Below, piece by piece: positions 1 to 10,613 of a stretch of 15,023 nt of DNA. The stretch is from AA29 sp041481445 (GTDB lineage Bacteria; Acidobacteriota; Vicinamibacteria; Fen-336). Position numbers and translations under genes: made by a program. The notes beneath the pieces were generated by a model that did not search any database, was not told where the DNA came from, and saw only the letters and a program-made list of their open reading frames with translations. The stretch covers positions 1 to 15,023 of the forward strand of contig JBGPBV010000161.1 of assembly GCA_041481445.1 (NCBI GenBank), written 5' to 3'. Position 1 is the stretch's first letter. Each line of letters begins with the position of its first letter.

Positions 1-2551
1 ACGGCGTCTCGTGGCTGGCCTTGACGTCCGTGAACCCGCCGCCGGGACGCGGCTGGATGAGGATGTGCTTGTAACCCGGGGCCGCTTCGTCCGTCTCGAT
101 GCCGGCCATCACGCGATACATCCAGTCCCCGATGGCGCCGTAGGCGTAATGGTTGAACGAGTTCATCCCCACGTCCTGGAAGGTCCCGTCCGGCTTCTGG
201 CCGTCCCAGCGCTCCCAGATCGTGGTGGCGCCCTGCTTCACGGGATAGAGCCAGGACGGATAGTCCTCGCGGTTGAGCAGGAGATAGGCCTCGTCGAGGT
301 ATCCGTAGCGGGCGAGCACGTGGCACAGGTACGGAGTGCCGAGGAATCCCGTGGTGAGGTGCTTCCGCTGTTGGACGTCCTGGGCCAGCCGCTTGGCCGC
401 GGCCGCCCGCAACTCCTCGGGCAGCAAGTCGAACTGAAGGGCAACCGCGTACGCGGTCTGGGTGTTCTCCCCCACCCGACCCGTCGTCGTGACGTACTCG
501 CGGACGAAAGCCTCCTTGATCCGTGAGAACAGCTGCGCGTAGCGCTCGGCGTCGTCCGTCTTCCCGAGAATCCTCGCCGTGCGCCCGAGCAGGTCGGCGG
601 AATGCGCGAAGAAGGCCGTGGCCAGGAGGTCCGTGCTCGTGGACGCGCCCGGATAGAAGCGGACCTCCCCAGGCGGCGCCGCGTAGGCAAGCCAGTCGCC
701 GAAATGGAAGTCGCCGTCCCAGATGAGGTCGTTCCCAGCGCGGCTGCTCTCGTACCCCACCCACTTGGCCATGCTGTCGTACTGCTGCTCGAGGATCCGC
801 CTGTCGCCGTAGCTCAGGTACATCGTCCAGGGGATGATCACGGCGGCATCCGCCCAGCCGGTCGCTCCCGCGGGACGGCGCCCGTTGGACACCGGCAGCA
901 CGTTCGGAACCACGAAAGGCACGCTGCCGTCCTCGTACTGGTCGGCGGCCACGTCCCCGAGCCACTTGGTGAAGAACCCCGCCACGTCCATGTTCAAGGC
1001 GGCGGTGCGGGAGAAGACCTGGGCATCGCCCGTCCAGCCGAGCCGCTCGTCGCGCTGCGGACAGTCCGTGGGCACGTCGAGGAAGTTTCCCTTCTGGCCC
1101 CAGACGATGTTGTGCTGGAGCTGGTTGACGAGCGGCTTCGAGGTCTCTAGCGCGCCCGCGGGCGCCATCGCCGAGTGCACCACCACGCCGGTGAGGCTTT
1201 CCGGCGTGAGCGTCCCCGGGTACCCGTCCACGGCGACATAGCGGAAACCGAAGAACGTGAAGTGCGGCTCGAAGGTCTCGCGGGCGCCGCCCCTCAACGT
1301 GTACTGCGTGGTCGCGCGCGCCTTGCGCAGGTTCGCGGTGTAGAAGTTGCCGTCCTTGTCGAGGACCTCGGCGTGCCGGAGAGTCACCGTCGTCCCCGCC
1401 GGCCCCTCCACGGCCAGCCTCACCCAGCCGACCATGTTCTGGCCCATGTCGGCGACGGTGTCGCCCGCCGGCGTCTTGAAGATCTTCACCGGCCGGAGCT
1501 CCTGGATCCTTCGCACGGGCGGTCCCGCGGGAGCGATGAGGTCGTCCTTGCGCTGATCGGCGACCTTCACTCCCGACCAGGCACGATCGTCGAAGCCGGC
1601 GGCGGCCCATCCCGACTTCTCCAGGCGCGCGTCGTAGGTCTCTCCGTGGTAGATCTCCGACATCAGGATGGGGCCGGTCGACGCTTTCCAGCTCGAATCG
1701 CTGCCGATGGTCTCGCTTCGTCCGTCCTTGTAGGTGACCTGGATCTGGGCCAGGAGGGCCAGGCGATCGCCGTAGATGTTGCGCCGCCCCTCCCGGGCGA
1801 GGTTGCCGCGATACCAGCCGTTCCCCACCAGCGCTCCCACCGCGTTTTCCCCTGTCTTCAGCCAGGGCGTCACGTCGAAGGTCTGGTACTGCAGCCGCTT
1901 GTTGTAGCTGGTCCATCCGGGCGTGAAGAGCTGGTCGCCCACGCGATGGCCGTTGATGTAGAGCTCGTAGAGGCCATGGGCGGTGACGTAGGCACGCGCC
2001 CGCTCGACGGGGCCGCTGAGCTTGAACTCGCGGCGCAGCATCGGGACGGGTCCCGACTTCGAGACGTCGTCCGGCAAGTCGGGCTCGATCCAGCTCGCCT
2101 TCCAGTCCGCGGATTCGAGCAGCCCCGTCTCCCACCAGGCGGGCGCGCTCCACGCGGACGGCCGGCCCCCGCCGTCCCAGACGCGCACCTGCCAGAAGTA
2201 CCGCCGTGCCGACTGCAGGGGCGGTCCGTCGTACGCGCGGAGGATGGACTGGTCCGACGCCACGCGCCCCGAGTCCCAGACCAGGTCCTGGCCGGCGCCG
2301 AGGCCGCGTTCGCTCCGGGAGACGCGCACCTGGTAGGCGGACTGGGTGACGCCGCGCGCCCCGGACTGGAGCTGCCAGCTCAACCGGGGCTTCCTGGCGT
2401 CGATGCCCAGCGGGTCTTCCTTGTATTCGGCGCGAAGGGCGATCACCGTGACCGCCGCGTCCTTCGGCGCCTCTTGCGCCCGCAGCGGCGCCGGAGCCGC
2501 CCAGAGACAAGGCGCGAGGCAAGCGGCGAGGAGTCGTCGTGTTCTCAACAT
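1..2551 (-). CDS. alpha-L-rhamnosidase, GH78, secreted (C-terminus beyond the left edge)
   Basis: This enzyme hydrolyses terminal alpha-L-rhamnose from rhamnosides or polysaccharides. About 850 codons are present with no stop; the reading frame leaves the window at base 1, so an estimated 50-150 C-terminal residues are missing. The N-terminus (MLRTRRLLAAC...) is a basic and hydrophobic signal peptide with a likely cut after PLRA, near residue 25. Next come an immunoglobulin-like region with RYFWQVRVWD, the rhamnosidase N and concanavalin-like domains, and an (alpha/alpha)6 barrel. The GH78 motif DCPQRDERLGW lies at residues 496-506, with likely general acid E502. TTIWERWDG carries the likely base E780. 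The visible end, GYKHILIQPRPGGG, is typical of the family's C-terminal beta domain. I chose 2551 because GGAG lies 9 nt upstream; an in-frame ATG at 2566 adds five residues. It follows the regulator by 44 nt on the same strand, so cotranscription is likely. Family assignment is firm; exact substrate is unknown. Confidence 0.95.
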   Translation of the reverse strand, partial: MLRTRRLLAACLAPCLWAAPAPLRAQEAPKDAAVTVIALRAEYKEDPLGIDARKPRLSWQLQSGARGVTQSAYQVRVSRSERGLGAGQDLVWDSGRVASDQSILRAYDGPPLQSARRYFWQVRVWDGGGRPSAWSAPAWWETGLLESADWKASWIEPDLPDDVSKSGPVPMLRREFKLSGPVERARAYVTAHGLYELYINGHRVGDQLFTPGWTSYNKRLQYQTFDVTPWLKTGENAVGALVGNGWYRGNLAREGRRNIYGDRLALLAQIQVTYKDGRSETIGSDSSWKASTGPILMSEIYHGETYDARLEKSGWAAAGFDDRAWSGVKVADQRKDDLIAPAGPPVRRIQELRPVKIFKTPAGDTVADMGQNMVGWVRLAVEGPAGTTVTLRHAEVLDKDGNFYTANLRKARATTQYTLRGGARETFEPHFTFFGFRYVAVDGYPGTLTPESLTGVVVHSAMAPAGALETSKPLVNQLQHNIVWGQKGNFLDVPTDCPQRDERLGWTGDAQVFSRTAALNMDVAGFFTKWLGDVAADQYEDGSVPFVVPNVLPVSNGRRPAGATGWADAAVIIPWTMYLSYGDRRILEQQYDSMAKWVGYESSRAGNDLIWDGDFHFGDWLAYAAPPGEVRFYPGASTSTDLLATAFFAHSADLLGRTARILGKTDDAERYAQLFSRIKEAFVREYVTTTGRVGENTQTAYAVALQFDLLPEELRAAAAKRLAQDVQQRKHLTTGFLGTPYLCHVLARYGYLDEAYLLLNREDYPSWLYPVKQGATTIWERWDGQKPDGTFQDVGMNSFNHYAYGAIGDWMYRVMAGIETDEAAPGYKHILIQPRPGGGFTDVKASHETP

Positions 2552-2595
2552 TCGTCCGCGCTCCATCCGCCGCGAGCCGCGAGAAAAGGCAAGTG

Positions 2596-3747
2596 CTAGG
2601 CGGGCCCGACCGACGCGACGTGTCCGAGCAGCACGTCGTTGGGGTAGAGGTGGTCCACGTTCTCGGCGGTGATGAGCTGGTGGCGGATGAAGAGGGCGGG
2701 CGGCGTCTGCCGATGCGCGAGGAGGTCGAACGCGAGCTTGAGGAGGCCGTCGCCGTATCGCTCGGGAAAGTAGCCGACCGAGGCGATGAGCGGCGTGCGC
2801 GGCGTGCGCAGCTCCGCGCGCGCGTCCGGTTCGCCGTTCTGGCCGACGATGGCGCACGTCGCCGCCCGCCCTGCCTCCTGGAAGGCCCGGGCGGCTCCGA
2901 GCGCGCTGTTGTCGTTGGCGGCCCCGACCAGGACGTAGCCGGCCTTCGACCTCCGGAGGTGGCTGCGAACGGCATCGAGGGAGGCCTTGAACTGTCCGTC
3001 GCCGTCGAGGGAGGTCACGCTGCAGGCGTCGACGGCCTCGTGCAGGACCTCCTTGATGCCGGCCAGGACGCCGCTCACGCGTGAGTGCACGAGGGCGCCC
3101 GCCCGCGCGATCTCCAGGAGCAACACCTCGTCGACCTGCCCCTTCGGGGTGCGCCGGGCCCACTGCCCGAGGCAACGTCCCGCCAGCAGCCCCGCCTGGT
3201 AGTTGTTGGCGCCGAAATACGTTGCGCCCGGATGCGGGATGTCGATGGCGATGAGCGGGACGTTCGCGTCGAGGTATTTGGCGGCAATGGCCGGCGCCAC
3301 CGCCTCGTTGATCTGGAACTCTATGGCCAGGTCGACGCGCTCGCGGATGAGGTGCTCGGCGTTGCGCAGCGCCACCTTGGGCTGGTACCGGTTGTTGACG
3401 ACGATGAGCTCGACATCCTCCCGTTCGGCGGCCCGCTTGAGGCCGCCCAGAACCTCCCTCACGAACGAGCCGTCCTCGTCCTGGGCCGCGTAGCCGATCC
3501 GGTACCGCCGGCGACGCCGCATCTCGGAGGTCAGGCGATAGCGGTTCGCGTCGACCTTCTCCACCAGGCCGCAGTAGTGAAGCGTGTGCAGGAGCCGGAA
3601 GCACATCCCCTTGGTGAAGCCTGTGCGTTGGACGATGTCGCACAGACGCAGGGCTTCGATCGACGATTGGAAGGCACCCAGGATCTCGGACGCATGCACC
3701 ACCGAGCGCACGAGGTAGGGTTCGCGCACCGTCCGCGCCAATGTCAT
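2596..3747 (-). CDS. rhamnose-locus transcriptional regulator: IclR-type HTH fused to a periplasmic-binding-protein-like sugar sensor
   Basis: The protein has 383 residues from ATG 3747. Residues about 10-75 form an IclR-family winged helix: VVHASEILGAF, then ALRLCDIVQRTGFTKGMCFR, then LLHTLHYCGLVEK and YRLTS. After a basic linker (EMRRRRRYR) the rest is not the usual IclR ligand domain. It resembles ribose/galactose-binding proteins: YRIGYAAQDEDGSFVREVLGGLKRAAE, VNNRYQPKVALRNAEHLI, PLIAIDIPHPGATYFGANNY and a C-terminal GYFPERYGDGLLKLA. There is no signal peptide, so it should act in the cytoplasm, like the sensor half of LacI regulators. The frame stays open upstream to ATGs at 3843 and 3879, but those would place the likely promoter and palindrome inside the gene, so 3747 is preferred. 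It is divergent from the rha operon and precedes the rhamnosidase. Rhamnose or a pathway intermediate as effector is inference; activator or repressor is undetermined. Confidence 0.85.
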   Translation of the reverse strand: MTLARTVREPYLVRSVVHASEILGAFQSSIEALRLCDIVQRTGFTKGMCFRLLHTLHYCGLVEKVDANRYRLTSEMRRRRRYRIGYAAQDEDGSFVREVLGGLKRAAEREDVELIVVNNRYQPKVALRNAEHLIRERVDLAIEFQINEAVAPAIAAKYLDANVPLIAIDIPHPGATYFGANNYQAGLLAGRCLGQWARRTPKGQVDEVLLLEIARAGALVHSRVSGVLAGIKEVLHEAVDACSVTSLDGDGQFKASLDAVRSHLRRSKAGYVLVGAANDNSALGAARAFQEAGRAATCAIVGQNGEPDARAELRTPRTPLIASVGYFPERYGDGLLKLAFDLLAHRQTPPALFIRHQLITAENVDHLYPNDVLLGHVASVGPA

Positions 3748-3749
3748 GC

Positions 3750-3767
3750 TTCGCCCGTAACGGCGAA
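3750..3767. promoter_or_regulatory. 18-bp palindrome TTCGCC-N6-GGCGAA, candidate operator
   Basis: Two perfect 6-nt inverted arms, TTCGCC and GGCGAA, flank CGTAAC. The element ends 2 nt before the preferred regulator start at 3747 and lies downstream of the candidate minus-strand -10. It could be an autoregulatory operator or a hairpin that limits translation of the regulator. No second full copy is seen near the rha operon promoter; only a half site (TTCGCC) lies near 4018. Confidence 0.4.
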
Positions 3768-3797
3768 AATCGTCCCTCGCCGGGATGAGTTTCGCGG

Positions 3798-3803
3798 AGC
3801 ATA
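3798..3803 (-). promoter_or_regulatory. candidate -10 box for the regulator/rhamnosidase unit
   Basis: Read on the minus strand the hexamer is TATGCT, matching four of six consensus bases, preceded by GT. It would start transcription about 45 nt before ATG 3747. No convincing -35 lies 16-18 nt upstream, so the promoter may be weak or need an activator. Confidence 0.3.
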
Positions 3804-3807
3804 ACAC

Positions 3808-3821
3808 GGGTGGACCAACCC
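3808..3821. promoter_or_regulatory. imperfect inverted repeat GGGTGGACCAACCC in the divergent control region
   Basis: Ten of the fourteen positions are symmetric (GGGTnGnnCnACCC). It sits just upstream of the candidate minus-strand -10 and about 50 bp from the plus-strand -35, so a bound protein could touch both promoters. This rests on symmetry and position only. Confidence 0.2.
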
Positions 3822-3870
3822 GAGGCAGGATCGTGGTTGACATCGCATCGCCGGTCAGCCGTAAGGTGAG

Positions 3871-3899
3871 TTGAAGCATGAGCTTGAAGTATGTATGGT
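3871..3899 (+). promoter_or_regulatory. candidate sigma-70-type promoter of the rha operon, with an overlapping direct repeat
   Basis: TTGAAG at 3871-3876 and TATGGT at 3894-3899 are 17 bp apart; each matches four of six consensus bases. The -35 region is part of a 10-bp direct repeat, TTGAAGCATG (3871-3880) and TTGAAGTATG (3884-3893), with one mismatch and a 13-bp period. That suits regulator control of the promoter. Transcription would begin near 3906 and leave a leader of about 140 nt before the rhaD start. The leader contains a GC-rich inverted repeat (GCGCGC at 3988-3993 and 4006-4011, 12-nt loop) of unknown role. Confidence 0.4.
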
Positions 3900-4046
3900 C
3901 TGGTCGGCCGTGAGTTCTGGGATGGAGAACACGGGGGCGCGCAGAAAAGACGCTTCCCCACCTGCGGCGACTCCGGCCTACACTCTCGCGCGCCGGGACG
4001 CCGTCGCGCGCTCGCGTTCGCCATCCATGAGGACAGGTATCCCTGC

Positions 4047-6239
<2,193 letters not shown>

Positions 6240-6256
6240 ACGGGGGAGGCATCGCC

Positions 6257-7555
6257 ATGGCAGGGCATTTCGAGATCAGCGACTCCTTCATCGCCGAGCA
6301 GAACCGGCAGGGGCAGGCCTGGCTGGACGAGGACTTCGAGCACCTCGGGCGGGTGCTGGCCCGCCGCGGCGTGGACATCGAGGACCTCGTGTCGCGCGCC
6401 CAGTCCTTCCGGGTGGCCGTGCCCTCCTGGGGCATCGGCACCGGGGGCACGCGCTTCGCGCGCTTCCCCGGGCCGGGCGAGCCGCGCGACATCTTCGAGA
6501 AGCTCGAGGACTGCGGGACGCTCTTCCACCTCGTGCGCTCGACGGACGCGGTGTCGCTCCACATCCCCTGGGACAAGCCGGAGAGCCCGGCCGAGCTGCG
6601 GCGGTTCGCGGCCGAGCGCGGCCTGCACTTCGACGCCATGAACTCGAACACCTTCCAGGACCAGCCGGGCCAGGAGCACTCCTACAAGTTCGGCAGCCTC
6701 ACCCACCCCGACCCCGCGGTGCGCGCGCAGGCCATCGAGCACAACCGCGAATGCATCGAGATCGGCACCACGCTCGGCAGCAAGGCGCACACCGTCTGGA
6801 TCGGCGACGGCGGCAACTTCCCCGGCCAGATGCACACCCGCCGCGCCCTCGATCGCTACCTCGACAGCATGCGCGAGATCTACGCCGCCCTGCCCGCGGA
6901 CTGGCGGGTGTTCATGGAGCACAAGCTCTACGAGCCCGCCTTCTACTCGACGGTCATCAACGACTGGGGAACGAACTACCACTGCGCGCGCGAGCTGGGC
7001 CCCAAGGCCTTCTGCCTCGTCGACCTCGGCCACCACGCCCCCAACGTGAACATCGAGATGATCGTGGCCCGCCTCATCCAGTTCGGGAAGCTGGCCGGCT
7101 TCCACTTCAACGACAGCAAGTACGGGGACGACGACCTCGACGCGGGGTCGATCAAGCCCTTCCAGCTCTTCCTGGTCTTCAACGAGCTGGTGGACGCCGA
7201 ACGCGGGCGGGTGCCCGGCTTCGCTCCCGCCTACATGCTCGACCAGTCCCACAACGTGACCGACCCCGTGGAGTCGCTGATGATGAGCGCGGGCGAGCTG
7301 CTGCGTGCCTACGTGCAGGCCCACCTGGTGGACCGGGCGGCCCTGGGGGACGCGCAGGAGCGCTGCGATCCGCTCATGGCCCTGGGCGCACTCAAGCAGG
7401 CCTTCACCACCGACGTGGCCCCCATCCTGGCCGTGGCCCGCCAGCGCCAGGGCGGCGCCCTCGACCCCATCGCGACCTATCGCGCCAGCGGCTATCGCCA
7501 GAAGAAGGCGGAGGAGAGGCCGGCGAAGACGGGAGTGACGGCCGGGATAGTGTAG
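6257..7555 (+). CDS. rhaI: L-rhamnose isomerase, TIM-barrel RhaI type
   Basis: This 432-residue enzyme interconverts L-rhamnose and L-rhamnulose, the first intracellular step. It resembles the Pseudomonas stutzeri-type isomerase rather than E. coli RhaA. Recognisable segments are WGIGTGGTRFARFPG near residue 55, HIPWDKP, MNSNTFQDQ, WIGDGGNFPGQ, MEHKLYEPAFYST, CLVDLGHHAPNVN and FHFNDSKYGDDDLDAG. E221, D256 and H283 fit the family's metal ligands; as I recall the P. stutzeri numbering, they are offset by a constant +2. The start has a strong GGAGG 7 nt upstream, just after the rhaD stop. The C-terminal tail is lysine/glutamate-rich (KKAEERPAK). RhaI-type enzymes can act on other aldoses in vitro, but the operon argues for rhamnose. 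Cytoplasmic, metal dependent. Confidence 0.95.
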   Translation: MAGHFEISDSFIAEQNRQGQAWLDEDFEHLGRVLARRGVDIEDLVSRAQSFRVAVPSWGIGTGGTRFARFPGPGEPRDIFEKLEDCGTLFHLVRSTDAVSLHIPWDKPESPAELRRFAAERGLHFDAMNSNTFQDQPGQEHSYKFGSLTHPDPAVRAQAIEHNRECIEIGTTLGSKAHTVWIGDGGNFPGQMHTRRALDRYLDSMREIYAALPADWRVFMEHKLYEPAFYSTVINDWGTNYHCARELGPKAFCLVDLGHHAPNVNIEMIVARLIQFGKLAGFHFNDSKYGDDDLDAGSIKPFQLFLVFNELVDAERGRVPGFAPAYMLDQSHNVTDPVESLMMSAGELLRAYVQAHLVDRAALGDAQERCDPLMALGALKQAFTTDVAPILAVARQRQGGALDPIATYRASGYRQKKAEERPAKTGVTAGIV

Positions 7556-7560
7556 GCGGC

Positions 7561-9060
7561 GTGCCCGAGCCCCTGTACGTCGCGGTCGACCTGGGCGCGG
7601 GGAGCGGGCGCGTGTTCCTGGCCGGCGTCGCTCCGGACGAGCTGCTCCTCGAGGAGGTCCGGCGGTTCCGGTACCCGCCGCGGGTCGAGGACGGGCATCT
7701 CCGGTGGGATGCCGCCCTCATCGTCGACGAGATCGAGGCCGGGGTCTACGCGGCCGGCCAGCAGGCGCGGCGTCTGGGCCGGCCCATACGCAGCATCGGC
7801 GTCGACAGCTGGGGCGTGGACTACGGCCTCGTCGACGCGGACGGCCGGCTGGTCGAGGATCCGGTCTGCTACCGCGACGCCCGCACGGCGGGCGTGCCCG
7901 CTCGTGTCTTCGAGCAGGTGCCGCGGGAGGAGATCTTCGCCCGCACCGGCGTCCAGTTCCTCGACTTCAACACGCTGTTCCAGCTCCACGCGCAGGCCGC
8001 GGAGGGGATCCCGTCCCGCGCCCGGCGGCTGCTCCTGATGCCGGACCTCGTGAACCTGCGGCTCACCGGCCGCGCCGTCACCGAATACACGAACGCGACC
8101 ACCACTCAGCTCGTCGGCGCGCGGACGCGCCAATGGGACCGCGACCTCGCCCGCCGCCTCGGGTTGCCGGAGGCCCTCCTGGGCGAGATCGTTCCCCCCG
8201 GATCCGACCTCGGCCCCGTGGAGCGCCACCGCGCCTCCGAGCTCGGCCTGGAGGGCGTGCGCGTCGTCGCACCCGCCAGCCACGACACCGGCAGCGCCAT
8301 CGCCGGCACTCCCTTGTCGCCCGGCTGGGCCTACATCTCCTCGGGGACGTGGTCGCTCGTGGGAACGGAGCGGGACGCGCCCCTGGTGCACCGCGAGGTC
8401 GCGCGCGCGAACTTCACGAACGAAGGGGGCGCCTTCGGGACCACGCGCTTCCTCAAGAACGTGATGGGCCTCTGGATCCTGGAGCGCTGCCGGGCGGAGT
8501 GGGAGGCGGCCGGCGGGGGCGCCTCCTACGACCGCCTGCTCGCGGAGGCGGCCGCCCTCGACTGCTCACCCGGCCTCGTGTTCCCCGACGATCCGCGCTT
8601 CCTGAACCCGCCGAGCATGACCACGGCCATCGCCGTCCAGATGGTGGAGACGGGCCAGCCGGCGGTGAGCGCTCCCGCCGCCGTCACCCGCGTGGTCCTC
8701 GACTCGCTCGCCCTGCGTTACGCCTCCGTGCTGCGCACGATCGAGACCCTCACCATGCGCAAGCTGGAGGGCGTCATCGTGGTGGGGGGCGGCGGCCGCA
8801 ACGACTACCTCAACCAGGCCACTGCGGACGCGAGCGGACGGGTCGTGCTCGTGGGCCCGACCGAGGCCACGGTGATCGGCAACGTGCTGGTCCAGGCCGT
8901 GACCGCCGGACGGTTCGAGACGCTGGGCCACGGCCGGCGCCACCTCGTCGAGCGATCCCAGCCGCGACCCTTCGCCGCCCGGCCCTCCGGGGCCTGGACG
9001 GAAGCGGCGGCGCGCTACGCCGAGATCGAGGCGCGCTACCTGGACGGAGGCGCCCGCTGA
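7561..9060 (+). CDS. rhaB: rhamnulokinase, FGGY family
   Basis: This 499-residue kinase phosphorylates L-rhamnulose at O1 with ATP, making the aldolase substrate. The N-terminal phosphate loop is VDLGAGSGRV (residues 9-18). SIGVDSWGVDYGL, VCYRDARTAG, SHDTGSAIAGTP, SSGTWSLVG (GTW at 262-264), NEGGAFGTTRFLKNVMGLW and GGGGRNDYLNQATAD (from 409) are characteristic of RhaB within the FGGY kinases. The start is GTG 7561, five bases after the rhaI stop; no ATG is available in frame near the conserved N-terminus. The ribosome site is weak, so translation is probably coupled to rhaI. Its TGA stop shares a base with the ATG of the ATPase gene. Length is normal for the family and both halves are intact. 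Confidence 0.94.
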   Translation: MPEPLYVAVDLGAGSGRVFLAGVAPDELLLEEVRRFRYPPRVEDGHLRWDAALIVDEIEAGVYAAGQQARRLGRPIRSIGVDSWGVDYGLVDADGRLVEDPVCYRDARTAGVPARVFEQVPREEIFARTGVQFLDFNTLFQLHAQAAEGIPSRARRLLLMPDLVNLRLTGRAVTEYTNATTTQLVGARTRQWDRDLARRLGLPEALLGEIVPPGSDLGPVERHRASELGLEGVRVVAPASHDTGSAIAGTPLSPGWAYISSGTWSLVGTERDAPLVHREVARANFTNEGGAFGTTRFLKNVMGLWILERCRAEWEAAGGGASYDRLLAEAAALDCSPGLVFPDDPRFLNPPSMTTAIAVQMVETGQPAVSAPAAVTRVVLDSLALRYASVLRTIETLTMRKLEGVIVVGGGGRNDYLNQATADASGRVVLVGPTEATVIGNVLVQAVTAGRFETLGHGRRHLVERSQPRPFAARPSGAWTEAAARYAEIEARYLDGGAR

Positions 9061-10613
9061 TGGGGGGCGTCCTGCTCGAGGCGATCGGGATCACCAAGAC
9101 CTTCGCGGGCGTCCGCGCCTTGCGCGGCGCCTCCTTCGAGCTGCGGGCGGGCGAGGTGCATGCGCTGGTCGGCGAGAACGGCGCCGGCAAGTCCACCCTC
9201 ATCAAGGTCGTCACGGGGGCCGTCGTCGCGGACGAAGGGGAGGTCCGGATCGACGGGCGCACGATCTCGGATCCCTCTCCCGCGCGGGCGCGGTCGGTCG
9301 GCATCGCCGCGATCTACCAGCAGCCGGCCCTGTTCCCCGAGCTCACGGTCACCGAGAACGTCGTCTTCGGCCTGGAGCCGGGCGGGCCCTGGGGCCGCGT
9401 CGACTGGAGCGCCCGCCGGCGGCGGGCGGTGGAGCTGCTGGCCCAGGTCGGAGCCCGCATCGACCCCGACGCGGAGGCGGGCCTTCTCTCGATGCCGCAA
9501 CAGCAGCTCGTCGAGATCGCGCGCGCCCTCGGCGCCCAGGCGCGCGTCCTCATCATGGACGAGCCCACCGCCTCCCTCTCCGAGGAGGATGCGGGCCACC
9601 TGTTCCGCGTCATCGGCGAGCTGCGCGGCCGCGGGGTCGGCATCGTCTACATCTCGCATCGCCTGGAGGAGCTGCGCCTGATCGCGGACCGCGTCACCGT
9701 CCTCCGCGACGGCCAGACCATCGGGACGCGGCCGATGTCCGCGGTCGGCCGCGCGGAGCTGATCCAGCTCATGGTCGGGCGCGAGCTGGCCGCGGTGTTC
9801 CCCAAGAAGACGGTCACGCCCGGCGAGGTCGTGCTCGAGCTCGCGGACCTCGGCTGCGCGGCCGGGGGCGTGCACGGGGTGAGCCTCACCGTCCGCGCGG
9901 GCGAGATCGTGGGCGTGGCCGGCCTGGTCGGAGCCGGACGCACGGAGCTGGCGCGTACGGTCTTCGGGCTCACTCCCGCCGACGCGGGGGAGATCCGGCG
10001 GCGCGGCGCGCGCGTGCGCATCGACTCTCCCGCCGCCGCCATCGCGCAGGGGATCGCCTACCTGCCCGAGGACCGCCGCCGGCACGGCGTCATCGCTCCC
10101 CTGCCCATCGCCGCCAACCTCACGCTGGCCTCGCTCGACCGCCTGTCCCGGGCCGGCGGCGCCCTCGACCTCCGGCGCGAGAGGGAGATCGCCGTCGAGT
10201 ACACGCGGCGTCTCGGCATCAAGACCCCGGCCGTGTTCGTGCCCGTGGCCACGCTCTCCGGCGGGAACCAGCAGAAGGTCGCGCTCGGCCGCTGGCTGGT
10301 GACACAGCCGTCGGTGCTGATCCTGGACGAGCCCACGCAGGGGATCGACGTGGGCGCGAAGTCGGAGATCCACGCGTTGATGTCGGAGCTGGCCTCCCAG
10401 GGCGTCGCCATCCTGATGATCTCGTCCGAGCTGCCGGAGATCCTGGGCATGAGCGACCGCGTGGTGGTCATGCGCGGGGGAAGGGTCGCGGGCGTCGTGG
10501 ACCGCGCGGAGGCGACGCCGGAAGGCCTGATGGCAATGGCGTTCGGGCATGCTCTCCGGGGAGCACCCGCCATCTCCCCGCTCCCCGGAGAAGGCTCTCG
10601 AGGGCGGAGTTGA
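9060..10613 (+). CDS. rhaT: sugar (rhamnose) ABC transporter ATP-binding protein, two ATPase domains
   Basis: This 517-residue protein is the energy-coupling subunit of a CUT2-type sugar importer (RbsA/MglA/RhaT family). The first domain has an intact Walker A, GENGAGKST (38-46), a Q-loop in IYQQPALFPEL, a signature-like LSMPQQQLVEIARAL, Walker B VLIMDEPTASL and the switch histidine in YISHR. The second domain has the usual degenerate P-loop GLVGAGRTE (288-296), LPEDRRRHG, the signature LSGGNQQKVALGRWL (from 399) and VLILDEPTQGID. Only one site is expected to be fully active, which is normal in this family. The start codon overlaps the rhaB stop (TGATG), and the stop overlaps the TTG of the next gene. 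Rhamnose specificity comes from context; sequence alone says CUT2 ATPase. It acts on the inner face of the membrane. Confidence 0.93.
   Translation: MGGVLLEAIGITKTFAGVRALRGASFELRAGEVHALVGENGAGKSTLIKVVTGAVVADEGEVRIDGRTISDPSPARARSVGIAAIYQQPALFPELTVTENVVFGLEPGGPWGRVDWSARRRRAVELLAQVGARIDPDAEAGLLSMPQQQLVEIARALGAQARVLIMDEPTASLSEEDAGHLFRVIGELRGRGVGIVYISHRLEELRLIADRVTVLRDGQTIGTRPMSAVGRAELIQLMVGRELAAVFPKKTVTPGEVVLELADLGCAAGGVHGVSLTVRAGEIVGVAGLVGAGRTELARTVFGLTPADAGEIRRRGARVRIDSPAAAIAQGIAYLPEDRRRHGVIAPLPIAANLTLASLDRLSRAGGALDLRREREIAVEYTRRLGIKTPAVFVPVATLSGGNQQKVALGRWLVTQPSVLILDEPTQGIDVGAKSEIHALMSELASQGVAILMISSELPEILGMSDRVVVMRGGRVAGVVDRAEATPEGLMAMAFGHALRGAPAISPLPGEGSRGRS

Noticed and set aside
2515..2551. 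Lipoprotein signal (LAAC) in the rhamnosidase N-terminus
   Set aside because: The cysteine is at residue 11, leaving too short a hydrophobic core before it; a signal peptidase I site after PLRA fits better.
1175..2599. Long plus-strand open frame (474 codons) opposite the rhamnosidase
   Set aside because: The minus strand carries clear GH78 motifs in frame throughout; the antisense translation is low-complexity Arg/Gly/Pro typical of GC-rich shadows.
3837..3842. Perfect TTGACA on the plus strand
   Set aside because: No acceptable -10 lies 16-18 bp downstream (CGTAAG, GTAAGG); the 3871/3894 pair is better.
3748..3879. Upstream starts (3843, 3879) for the regulator
   Set aside because: They would add 32-44 residues with no similarity to an IclR N-terminus and would swallow the candidate promoter and palindrome.
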